A stretch of 64,000 bases of DNA. Source: Brachionus manjavacas. Taxonomy: Eukaryota; Rotifera; Eurotatoria; Ploima; Brachionidae. Numbering within the stretch: the first letter of the stretch is position 1; each line of letters begins with the position of its first letter. The notes under the pieces are model-generated. The model searched no databases and had not been told where the DNA came from. It was given only the letters and a program-made list of their open reading frames with translations. The stretch covers positions 4,464,001 to 4,528,000 of the forward strand of contig JAHQIY010000002.1 of assembly GCA_019054805.1 (NCBI GenBank), in the 5' to 3' direction. Positions 1 to 10,314 of the stretch are shown here, in pieces. A program made the position numbers and the translations under genes.

Positions 1-2
1 TG

Positions 3-1863
3 GTTAGACGTCAGGTGGTAAAAAGTGGGCGTCAAATTGCTAATGAGACAACGGATCATAATTTAGAGCGCAAGTTAAATCTGGCAGCACTAATTTTTCT
101 AAATGTAAGCAATTCAATCGGTTCTGGCATTTATGTTTTGACTGGAATGGCATCAAATTTATACGCTGGTCAGTTCATTTCAGTTTCTTATTTCATAGCT
201 GGCATTGCATGCTTACTATCAGCGTTTTGTTTTGCAGAATTTGCATCACGAATCAAAACATCGGCTGGGTCTAGCTACACATTTATTTATCACAGTTTGG
301 GAGAATTCTGTGCTTTTATTATCGGTTGGCTTTTGTTCATAGGTAAATTGGCTATTTTACATTTGAATAAATTCAACTTCTAAACTAAGGCTCATTAACT
401 TCTATTGCGGCTACGTCGATTACTTGGAGCGACTACTTGGATACCATTTTTGATCATGCTATAAAAAATTTCACCACTCAAACATTACACGCTTACTGGG
501 AGCTGCCGAGTCCCTTTAGCACTTTTTTAGACATTCCAGCAATTCTAGTCACTGTCACCTTCTTTTTGGTCTCTTTACGCGGCATTCAGCTTACTGCTCT
601 TTTCAATAACATGCTTGCAGTGTTAAACATCAGTCTTTTAATTGCTATTACCATTGGAGGATTTGTTTATGGAAATTTGGACAACCTAATCAACACAAAG
701 TATTCTAATGGCTTTAATGGAATCATTAAAGGCTCATCAATAGTTATATATGCTTATATAGGATTTGAATCAAGCACATTTGCCATCGAGGAAGCTTTAA
801 ATCCGACATCAAATGTGCCTCTTTCAATGATTATTTCAATATTTTTGATCATGCTGACCTATTGTGGTTCAAGCTTATCTCTTAATCTAATGCAGCCTTT
901 TGATCAAATCGATTTGCATTCTTCGTTTCCTTCCGCGTTTAAAAATGTTAAATTAATGTATTTTGTTGTTTCAATAGGACCGATAATGAGTCTTATCGGT
1001 TCTTTAGTTTCCAGCATTTTTTCCACTGCTCGCATCGCCTACACCATGTCCAAAGATGGCCTCTTGTTCAAATGTCTATCTTCAGTCAATGTTCGCTCCA
1101 AGATTCCTGATATGGCTACTATTTGGTCATTGATAATATGTTTATTATTGATATTAGTATTTGATGTTAAGAATTTAATTGGGTTCACTGATATTAGTGG
1201 TTTTTTGATTTATTCTGGAGTTGCCATGGGTCTTTTGGTTATGAGATATAATCATGATACCGATTCAATAGTCAATCAAACTTTGGTCGAAAGTTCACCT
1301 GATAGCTTTGAACTATCAGAAGATAGAGTAAATTTACTAGACAGTGTGTCTGAGTCAGAACCGGCAACGCAAAGTGTTTTAAAAAAAAGTCCAACTGCGA
1401 TTTTAATAATTATTTTTATTTTTTTATCAAATGTAATCTTATTTTGTTTACTTCACAATTTTGAATCTATAAAAATTTTACTCGTAATTTTAATTGTATT
1501 GATAAATTCTATTCTTTCGATCGTTTTATTCAGTTTTAAACAAGCTCAATCTCCTCCAAATATGACATTTAAGGTAAGAAATGAAAAAAATTATCTTTTA
1601 AATTAGAATTAAAAAAATTTTTAAAATAAATTCTAGGTACCGGGCGTTCCTTTTTTGCCAATTATTGTAATCGTTTTAAACACATATTTAATGATGGCTT
1701 CAGAATCAACTGAATGGATTTTGTTCATCGTTTTAATTATTTCATGTAAGTATCTAATACTGATCCAAAAAATAAATCATAAAAAAAAAAATTTTTAGGT
1801 ACACCAATTTATTTTTTATATGGAATGCACAATAGCAAATTGTCAATAAGTGATAGACTGTAA
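3..1863 (+). CDS. Cationic amino-acid transporter (SLC7/CAT family), 5'-partial
   Basis: Plasma-membrane transporter of the APC superfamily, CAT branch, expected to carry arginine, lysine or ornithine. Inferred exons are 3-342, 390-1573, 1637-1745 and 1799-1863 (stop TAA 1861-1863). They have canonical GT/AG borders and agreeing phases, giving 565 visible residues. The first membrane segment carries the CAT-like IGSGIYVLTG motif. The join at 342/390 restores GWLLFIGSLTSIAATSITW, equivalent to the GWNLILEYVIGTASVARAW segment of CATs. The third exon encodes VPGVPFLPIIVIVLNTYLM, the conserved CAT C-terminal membrane segment. About twelve or more hydrophobic segments are visible. Coding frame is already open at base 3 (VRRQVVKSG), so the true start lies upstream of the window and only a few residues are missing. 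AATAAA at 1998-2003 is a plausible polyadenylation signal. Family call is firm; the exact paralogue and substrate are not. Confidence 0.88.
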
Positions 1864-2014
1864 AAATCAAAAAAAAATCTATAAAAGTAAAATGTTTAAA
1901 GATAAATTAAATTTCAGAAAGTTAATATTCTTTAGTTAGATATTGATTCAATTCATAACAAATTTACGGTGAATAATTTTTTAATACCGCTATTTTTAAT
2001 AAAAAGGTCTCTAA

Positions 2015-2170
2015 TTTATTATTTATTTTTATTTATTTGTTTTCTGTACCGAGCTAGAGCTCCTAATAAATTTAAAAAAAATCAAAATCAAAATAAAAAA
2101 TAAAATTAAAGTTAATAAAATGAGATAAAAAAAATCAAAATAAAGTAAATAAGCTAAAAAAAATGAAAGT
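2015..2170 (-). repeat. Retrotransposon 3'-tail repeat, copy 1 (hairpin plus TTTA-rich tail)
   Basis: On the plus strand this reads TTTATTT-rich DNA, then CCGAGCTAGAGCTCC (self-complementary GAGCT/AGCTC), then A-rich sequence. The same arrangement recurs near 18,938, 36,183 and 43,576. Read on the minus strand it is an A/T-rich 3' UTR, a small hairpin and a TAAA-type tail. Here it lies just downstream of the minus-strand ORF1/endonuclease remnant at 2171-4300, so it is probably that element's 3' end after loss of its reverse transcriptase. Confidence 0.55.
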
Positions 2171-4300
2171 TTAGAAGACATAGATTGAAGAAATTCACCA
2201 AAAAAGGTAGCCTTTTCTTCATCAGTTCTAAATTCATTATTCTAAAAAAATAAAGTAGGTATTAATCCAGATCCTTTCTTAGATCGAAACTTATTAATTT
2301 TTTTCAAGACTGGTCTACTTGAAAGCAGATTTTTCCCAATTTTTTTAATAAAATCAGACCAGTTTTGATTCCAAAAATTTTTTAAACTGATTCTTAACTC
2401 TGAAGTCATTTGAATGAATATTTTTTTAGTATTTTGACAACGAGTTTTTTAAATATTCTTCTTATTTTCTACGTTCCTTTATTAAACTGACAATGTTCGG
2501 TGGGAGACTTGTTTTGAAAATTCTATTTGATTGGAATGGAATTAGCTGCAGAAATTAATTTTTTGGTAATTTCTTCATTTAGTTCGTCAATTGATTCTGA
2601 ATTTAATCCTGAGTTTTGACCATTTAGAATCTCACGGAATAAAAACAGATTTGCTTTTTTATAGTTAAGCTTCTTTGTTTGTATTTTAGGGATATATATA
2701 TATTTGCATGCCTCAATTGGGAAATGATCACTGGTAATATCTTGATTATTTAGAGCCCTAAAATTAGTCATTTTTCAACCAATGAAGATGAGACTTAGAA
2801 TAAATCAAGAATTTCGAAATATTCTCCTTGAATTTGTTAAAGATTCGACACTTATTATTAATTACTGTCAAATTAACCTCGTTAATAATGCTTTCTAAAA
2901 TGTTTCCAATTTCGTTTTCTCCATTGCATCCTATTTGTTTTATTTTGGCGTTTAAGTCACCCCCGAAAGCATAATTTTTACAATTCCTATTTATCTCTTT
3001 GAATTTACTAAAATTTAGAAGTTTATTAGCTGGATTATATAAGCTGAAAATGTATAATTGATCTTTTCCTTGATTTATTTTGATACAAAGTAATTCAGAA
3101 GAAAATTCTTCATACAATGTGTAATTACCAACCTTGTTTTATTTTGAAGTTTTAAATTTTAAAATTGATTTATTTGTATTCTTGTTCATTCAAAATTTTC
3201 TTCTTAACTGTCTTGATCGGAAGTTTACTGAACAACTTCGTTGGATTATTGATCTACTTGTCTTGAACATTCAGTTATTGAAATGTTTGATTCAGACTCG
3301 AAGTTAATGTCGTTTTCATTTTTTAAGGCAACTAATGGTTCTTTGATTCTTTTTCGATGAGCTCTTTTTTATTTGGATCAGATTCGGGAAATCTCTTGGT
3401 TTGATTTTTTGTTTGGAAAAAAATTTCAGTCTCATTCTGATCATTTGAGCGTACATTGACAGGTGACTGGCATAGTGGTAGAAAGTCGTTTAACGACATA
3501 CCAAAGCCTTTTCTAAAACTGGAGTTTTAAGGTCTAACGTCATTGAAATTTTTTGGCTTATGTCCAGGTGTTTTTGGCATCACATTTTCTTCATTAGCTT
3601 CAATTATTGATTGCGTTTCTTCTTGGTCGATGTAAAGATCATTGTACTTAATCTTTTCCCTTTCAAGCGACTTAAGCTTTTCGGCAATAGAGCATTTTTG
3701 TGTGAAGTGTCCTTTCTGATGACATTTTTCACATAGTGTTTCTTTGACAAAGCATTTCGCTATGTTGTGTCCTTCATCATCACAAAATTTTTCCTCTTGA
3801 ATCTTTCTTTATATTTTTTATCAGTAATGTGTTCAATATTAAGTCCATCAATTCGAACAGCATTAAAAAAGGTTTTAAGTCAATGATTCTCGAAATCATA
3901 GGGCAAGAAGTGAAAACGAAAAGTACAATACCTTCTGAGATCCGGGACTTTATTTGCAACTTCAAGTCTGAAAATGGTTTCATTTATTTTGATTTTAACT
4001 ATCGAAAATTTTGGCAACATTAAAAGCAGCATTTAACACAATTATGCAAACTTTGTTTGAAGAGAAATTGTAGATACTTGTTAACGATTCATTTTCCACT
4101 TGATTTAGCACTAAATAAGACTTTATGGCTAATCGGTTTGTCTCACCTCTTCAAGTTTAGATTGACCGAGTTTTTAATATCCACGTTCGGTATTAATTTT
4201 TTTGTTGAGCGACTTTGCCAACACACATTTTTCAACGGTTTTTAAATCACTTGATGACTCTTTAATTAAATTTTGGTTTTACAAATTTGCTAAGCGTAAC
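2171..4300 (-). mobile_element. Decayed non-LTR retrotransposon: ORF1 (CCHC), endonuclease and linker; RT missing
   Basis: Minus-strand remnant of a CR1/jockey-like LINE, interrupted by stops and frameshifts. ORF1 lies at about 3,450-4,300. Around 3,690-3,790 it encodes a perfect CX2CX4HX4C zinc knuckle (CEKCHQKGHFTQKC), preceded by a second, incomplete one (CDDEGHNIAKC). Downstream is an acidic, lysine-rich ORF1 tail. The endonuclease (EEP fold) follows in two overlapping frames, 3117-2764 (GGDLNAK) and 2771-2523 (SDHFPIEA), which are the metal-binding and terminal catalytic motifs. About 2,180-2,520 still matches the linker found before RT in these elements (IKKIGKNLLSSRP, then FRTDEEKATFFGEFL). 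The element then stops abruptly with no RT domain before the 3'-tail repeat. Non-functional. Confidence 0.75.
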
Positions 4301-5294
4301 GACGATTTTACAATCAAGTTTTTTATTAAACTTTACTCTAATTTAATAAAATTACCTCTTTTTAATTAAAAACTCATCTTAATTAATTGCAACATATCTA
4401 AATTCAAAGAATCTTATTTAAATTGATTAAAGATGCATCTCAAAAACCGAATTTCCTCGCTTAATGTCCTATGGACATTTAAATGAAATAACTTTTAATT
4501 TCCCTGAGAAATTTTGTGAAATTTTTGATTTTTTGCAATCATAATTACCCAGGACTATATGAAACTTTATTAGATATTATCTGAAACATGGTTAATCAAT
4601 AATTCGATTTTTAATATAATTTAATAATCATTTCAAATAATATCCTAACCATGTTTCTGGTAATTTCCCAAGGAAATTAGAAAAAAAAAAAAATTCAGTA
4701 ATAAAGTATAAAAAAAAAGTATCACAGATTACACATTCTATTAGAAGCTATTTCCCCGTCACATAGAAAACGATGATTAATCCATGTAAATTGATAGATG
4801 AATCATTAATGAGTTAGGAACCATTTCATCTAGATTCGTATCGAAAATATTCGATGAAAATTATTTTTAATGCATCATAATTTATTTGATTGATAAAGAT
4901 TGTTTTTTAATTCAATAAGTTGCTTACTAATTTGAAAATTACTTAATAGCCCTTTAACTAGACAAACAGTAGCTTTAGTAAATTTGAAATCTAAGAACAT
5001 TGTAAGCAATCCAATTTATATAGCAATTTTTTTCTCGAATCTTTTCAAAGAAATTCTGAAATTGTTTACAAATAATATTTGATGTCAACTAACTAAGTTT
5101 GTTTTGTTTAATTTCTGTTTGAAAAACTGAGTTTTCTCATGCTCAATTCTAATTGAAAAGGAAAGTCACAATTCTGGTTGATCAAAAGCAAAAAGAAAAA
5201 TTATCAAGTGCCAATAACACTTCACAATCTTCAAAGGTAATAATTTTTTCATTTAAAAAAAAAACCACAACACAGAAGTTTTATTTTTTTTACT

Positions 5295-5337
5295 TCTCCT
5301 TAAAGGAGGTAAATTGAATTAACCTCCTTTAAAGAGA
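5295..5337. repeat. Near-perfect 16-bp inverted repeat (hairpin)
   Basis: Arms TCTCCTTAAAGGAGGT (5295-5310) and ACCTCCTTTAAAGAGA (5322-5337) pair at 15 of 16 positions around an 11-base loop, in otherwise featureless AT-rich DNA. Function unknown. It could be a transposon-end scar or a structured transcript. Confidence 0.6.
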
Positions 5338-5736
5338 ATGAAAGATCCATGAAGTCAGTGATTTTAGCTTGACTGGGCAGTTAAGACAAAAAACTACAAA
5401 TTCTATTTCAAACAAAATCAATTTTTTTTTCATTTTTTTAAGTAAGATAATTTTTTTAAAACTTTTTTTTTTAAACGCAAATTTAATTTGAATTTCAAAA
5501 TTCTTTTAATTAACATTAAATAAATGTACAAATTTAAAGAAAAATCCACCAAAATTAAGATATTCACTTTATTTATTAAAATATAACTTTTATCAATAAT
5601 TAATAATTTTTTTTCATATATATCATTTATAAATGATGAGTTCAAAATGAACAACGAAAAAATCTGGAGGCAAGCTTCGTTGATTTTCTATAAGTCGGTT
5701 GATGTTATCCCAATTTCTAGTTCTATTTAAAGTTGA

Positions 5737-6039
5737 TTAGTTATCTTCCAAGTTATCGATCATTAATCGACGAAGGTGTCCAAAAGTTTGACTCATTCCT
5801 TCTCGCATTTGGCTTAGAATCTCACCTACCATTCTGCTTTCTCGCTACGAGTCCTCTCGCAATTGGGTTATATTCTCACACAATAGCTTGATTTCTCGTC
5901 TAAATTGATTTATGACTTGAGTCAGTTGAGAAAAAGTTTCGCTTAAAATTGTATTGCATTTCTGAGCATGTTGTCTTTCCTGAATCATGGATATTTGATC
6001 TTCTTTATTTGAATGGAAAGTATTCAAAAAATTAATCAC
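5737..6039 (-). pseudogene. Small coiled-coil ORF with one in-frame stop (possible gag relic)
   Basis: Minus-strand frame from ATG at 6039 to TAA at 5737-5739, 101 codons with one in-frame TAG after LREDS. The sequence is polar and heptad-like (QLTQVINQFRREIKLL), and after the internal stop it continues in frame with MVGEILSQMREGMSQTFGHL. The 303 nt keep one frame apart from that single stop, which suggests a recently coding, coiled-coil-rich sequence. I cannot name the family; a retroelement gag-like segment is a guess. No neighbouring catalytic domain is visible. Confidence 0.35.
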
Positions 6040-6239
6040 ATTTGTAATAAAAATGTCATAAAAAATCTAGCAATTATATAGCTAAATCAGATAATTTAAT
6101 TTTAATTTATGATCAATTATTTATCAATTATAGAAAATCAAAAATTTTTGTCCTAATATTAATTTTTGTCTTAATGTTAATATTTTTGATTCATAATTTT
6201 TTATAATCGTTGAGTTAAAAAAATTCAAAATAAATTAAG

Positions 6240-9200
6240 CAATGAAAGTTAAACTTTACTTCTTTTTATTCCTCTGTTTATGTCGGTTATATCGGATTTG
6301 ACTACTAGACTGGACGATCTGAAAATCAACAATGTCACAATCGAAAGTGAAATTAATAGACACAATCATGGAAAAAACAAATTCCACTTCAACAATCATT
6401 CCATTGCTTCTTAGTGACCTTTTCAATTCAAAAGCAGCAATTATGACATTGCAATAATTGAAAGAGTGGCCAGAGAATCTAAAGCGAAGGAAAATAAGGC
6501 AAGCAATATTATAAATAGTGGTTTTGCAGAATCAAAAAATGAGAATACATCAGATATCGAAGAAGATGACAAATTAGAAACAATTAATCTGCTTAAGGAA
6601 CTTGGCATAGCACCACCGAGAAATTTTGTTAAGAAGGCATACCTAATAAGCAAAACTAGAAAAGATAATAAACCGGCTTTACTGAAAGTTGTGTTGAAAG
6701 ATAAAGAAGCAGCAAATAAAATTGTTATGAGAGCAAAGAAAAAAATGAAACTGAAAGATATAAAGGAATTTATATTTATATAGACCTCACAAAAAATGAA
6801 ATAGAAGTTGAGCGGGCCGGTCGAAAAGAATGCTTAGAGCGAAACGAAAAACTGGAATATGGTCAAAGGAGGCATAAATACGGAATTGACTATTTTAAAA
6901 CACAAGCAGGGATTGAATATTTCTGGGGACTCCGATCAGGTAAAATCTGCAGGATTAATAGAACAACTAGAAAAATCATCGCTTAACAAACAAAACATGA
7001 ATTGCGGCAATTTTAATGGTAGCAACCAAAGTCCGCTTTTAACTGTAAATAAAATCTCGGAGAACAATGAACTAAACATACTTTCCTTAAGATGTTTAAA
7101 AACAAACGCAACATCACTAGTTAACAAATGGAACGAATTTAATTCGCATATTCAAGTCAATAATTTTCCACACATAGTTATGGTTACTGAAACATGGTTG
7201 AATTTAAAGTCAATCAAATAAATGAGCAATTATTCACTCTTCAATAAAAATCGAGAGCAAGAAGCTCGTGGAGGTGTTGCTATATATGAAAGAAATGATA
7301 TTGATGCCTTTGAAATTAATGAACTTGGTCTTAAAGACCAAGATATCGAGCAAATTTGGTACAATGTTTGTCTGGGAAAAGAGTCTATCTTATTTGGATG
7401 TATTTCATAGGCCACCATATTTAAGGTAGGAGATAAATTTTGAGGTGAATAAATCAATAACTAGAGCCAAATCAATTTTGGAAAGAAAAAAATTTACAGG
7501 TTTATTAATAGCTGGAGACTTTAACTACCCTCATATAAAATGGGACAATGTAATTGGACTTGTCGAAGGCAAAGGCAAAAGTAAAGGAAGGAATAACAGC
7601 GTTGCATTTCTAGATACCTTGCAGTAAGACTTCTAAACACAACATGTGCTCGACCGATCATTTGGTAAAAACATTCTCGATTTAGTATTGACTGAGAATA
7701 CAAAACGTATTTACGAGATTAGGGTTTGACCTTATTTAGGAACATAAAATAAAAATAAACTTCACGCATTCCTCTCTTGGGATTATATTCTGGCTGAAAA
7801 ACTCGGTAAAAGATATGAGAATCGGATACTTTTTGACAAAGGTGACTATAAAGAATTTAGTATTTTTTTAGAAAAAGCAGCCAATATACAATATATATAC
7901 ATAATAAATGTAAGGAACTAAATGAACAGTTCTCAGATTTTACAAGACTTTATAGCCTTGGTGTAACTGAATTTATTCAATCTAAAAGACTCTCAACTTC
8001 ATTAAATGGATGTTTGGCGCTAAAAGATGAGTATAAGCCAACATGTAAAGAGCTTGAAATATTGGTCAAGTTATAGCGAATGTCTTTTAAAAAAAATTGT
8101 CCTAGAATGTAAAAACAATCCAAAAAATATTTACTCTTACATTAACAATCAAAGAAAGAGCAAAGATAGAATTACATCACTATTAAACCAATATGACGAT
8201 TTGATCGTAGATAAGGGGACAATTACGAACTTATTAGGCGATCAGTTTCAAAAAGCATTTAGTAATGATACCAACGCAAAACTTCCTGGTTTTCAGTCTC
8301 AATGTACAGATTCCTGTTTGATTGATAAAGATTTTTTCTCAGAAGCTAATAACCTGAAGCATTTAAATTTACTTGATATAAAGAAATATTCTGGGAAGGA
8401 TGGCATTCACCCTCATGTATTAGGAAGCTGCGCAATAAACTATGCCAAGCTTCTGGTACCTATTTCGAAAACTAGTTTTATGTCCGGCGCGTTACCAATT
8501 GAGTAAAAAGAGGCAAATATTACTACTATTAATAAAAAAGGAAAGAATACCGAACCGGAAAACTACAGACCAATTTCTCTGACATTAGTTCCATGTAAAA
8601 TCATGGAAAGTATTATCAAGGAAGCAATGGTTGCCAATCAAATCAAATATGACCTGATTGCGCCTCATTAAAATGATTTCGTTACTAAACGATCATGCCT
8701 GAAAAATCTCCTTGAAACAAAAGACTCAGATACAGAAGCATTATTTCGTGGTTCCGCTTCAGCAGTTGTGTTTATGGATTTCGCTAAATTATTTGATGAA
8801 GTTTCACATAGAGCTCTGATCTAGAAACTTGAAGCTTATGGTTTCAGAGGTAATCTTCTTAATTGGCTATCTGACTTTTAAAACAGAAGAAAAAAAAGAG
8901 TTGTCCTTGGCAATAAGTGCTCCGACTGGAAAGGCGTATTAAGAGGTGTACCCCAAGGATCAGTACTTGGCCAGCTCCTCTTTACTATATTCATAAATTA
9001 TATACCGGAAGCAGTTCTCAGCTTAATTAAGCTTTTTGCTGATGACCCCAAACTGATAGCCACTATTAGAAACAGAATAGACGTACTGAACTTACAGTTG
9101 GATATTAACAGACTTGTTCCTTGGGCAAATAAATGGCAAAGGAGTTTCAATGAAGACAAGTGTAGATTAATGTTCTTCAAGAACAAACATTTCCAAAAAA

Positions 9201-10003
9201 TAAATTAAAAAATGGAAAATAAAGAAATGCAACAAACTGATGTTGACGTGACCTTGGAATTTACTTAAAGAGTGACCTAAAATGGAATCACCAAGCATCT
9301 CAAGCTGCAAACAAAGCAAGTATTATTCTAAGTCAACTTAAACAAGTTTTCAAATACTGGACAATTAAAACATTTAGGGAGCTTTATGTAACGTTTGTTA
9401 GGCCGCATCTGGAGTACGCTGCTGCCGCATAGAGTCCATATTCAAAAAAAGACAACGAAAATTTAGAAAAAATACCACGTTGTGCAACAAAATTTAAACC
9501 TGATATAAGGCAATTAAATTATGAAGAAAGATTGGAAATGCTCGAAATAACGCCCCTAAAGCAGAGACGTGAAAGAGGAGACCTAATTGAATTTTTTAAA
9601 TTGATTAAAGAGCTTAGCTTGGTAAAATGGCAAAATCCTATATTCAAATGTAACTCACTGATATCCGATGGTCCAGCTAGTGGTATACGAGGACACAAAC
9701 AAAGGCTTAGTAACCAACTTACAAAAATAAGGCAACGTGAAAATTTCTTGACAAATAGAGTTGTCAAGAATTGGAATGAGTTACCCTAAAACAGCATCAA
9801 ATGCCAATTAGACAGATACCTGGAGAGAAATAAAAAGAAATAAAGAAACACTAAAATAACTGGGTTACCTTTGAGCCCTGAATGTCTTCCGTTGAATTTG
9901 ATTAAGATGCGAAACGAAACTACATCTAGTCTCGCTCCACAGGTCTCCTGCTGTAGCTTTTTATTATAATTATTATTAGTATTATTATTATTATTATTTA
10001 GTT
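6240..10003 (+). mobile_element. Near-full-length decayed non-LTR retrotransposon (CR1/jockey-like) with (ATT)n tail
   Basis: Plus-strand LINE with both ORFs recognisable but broken by stops and frameshifts. ORF1 runs from ATG 6280 to about 6985 (two stops near 6411-6417, a frameshift near 6775) and carries the ARESKAKENKASNI and ELGIAPPRNFVKKAY blocks. ORF2 follows. Endonuclease pieces lie at about 7,070-7,620 (TETWLN, then GDFNYPHIKW). The linker and RT start lie at 8,027-8,506 (GKDGIHPHVLG). RT core is at about 8,550-9,200 (NYRPISLTLVPCKIME, VFMDFAK, GVPQGSVLG, FADD). The C-terminal region is at 9,290-9,840 (YVTFVRPHLEYA, NRVVKNWNELP). The catalytic FADD is intact but the frames are not. 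The 3' end is an imperfect (ATT)n run at 9961-9999. About 3.7 kb, close to the full length of this family. Confidence 0.85.
9961..9999 (+). repeat. (ATT)n tail of the LINE
   Basis: Imperfect ATT/TTA trinucleotide run directly downstream of GCTGTAGCTTTTTATTATA. It is shared in style with the tail at 21,680-21,786. It marks the 3' terminus of the plus-strand retrotransposon. Confidence 0.75.
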
Positions 10004-10314
10004 CGAGGTAAGTCAAAAGATAAATTCAATTTCACTGGAATGACTTTTGAATGGTAATACTTTTACCTTTTCTCAAATCTGATCAATGCAACTGAAATTA
10101 AGAACTTAAAAATTTATTCTAGCTATTGTTAAAAGCAAAGCAAAGTCTTTTCCTAACATTTTAATCATAAACTTTAAATATTTTTTAGATAAAAATATGC
10201 ATATATTTTAAAAATTTTAATTAATTGTTTTTTATTTAATTTAAAAAAAAATTCGAAAAATTGAAAAAAAATCAATAAAAAATATTTTGCGCAAAGTTTT
10301 GAAATGCTTCGATT

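Noticed and set aside
3455-3540. TGGCATAGTGGTAGAAAG looked like a tRNA box A on the plus strand, suggesting a SINE.
   Set aside because: The minus strand here is in-frame ORF1 tail sequence of the 2-4 kb retrotransposon (SLNDFLPLCQSPV), no good box B follows, and no second copy exists.
3829-4023. Plus-strand open frame reading IPSEIRDFICNFKSENGFIY, resembling a gag-like segment.
   Set aside because: The opposite strand carries the ORF1 frames leading straight into the two zinc knuckles; the plus-strand frame has no continuation.
4583-4657. Perfect 12-bp inverted repeat GAAACATGGTTA/TAACCATGTTTC spanning 75 bp, considered as a tiny MITE.
   Set aside because: No target duplication, no extension of the arms and no second copy; in DNA this AT-rich a 12-bp pair can arise by chance.
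9519-10016. Minus-strand open frames including an Asn-rich one (NNNNNTNNNYNKK).
   Set aside because: Antisense of the LINE C-terminal region and translation of the (ATT)n tail.
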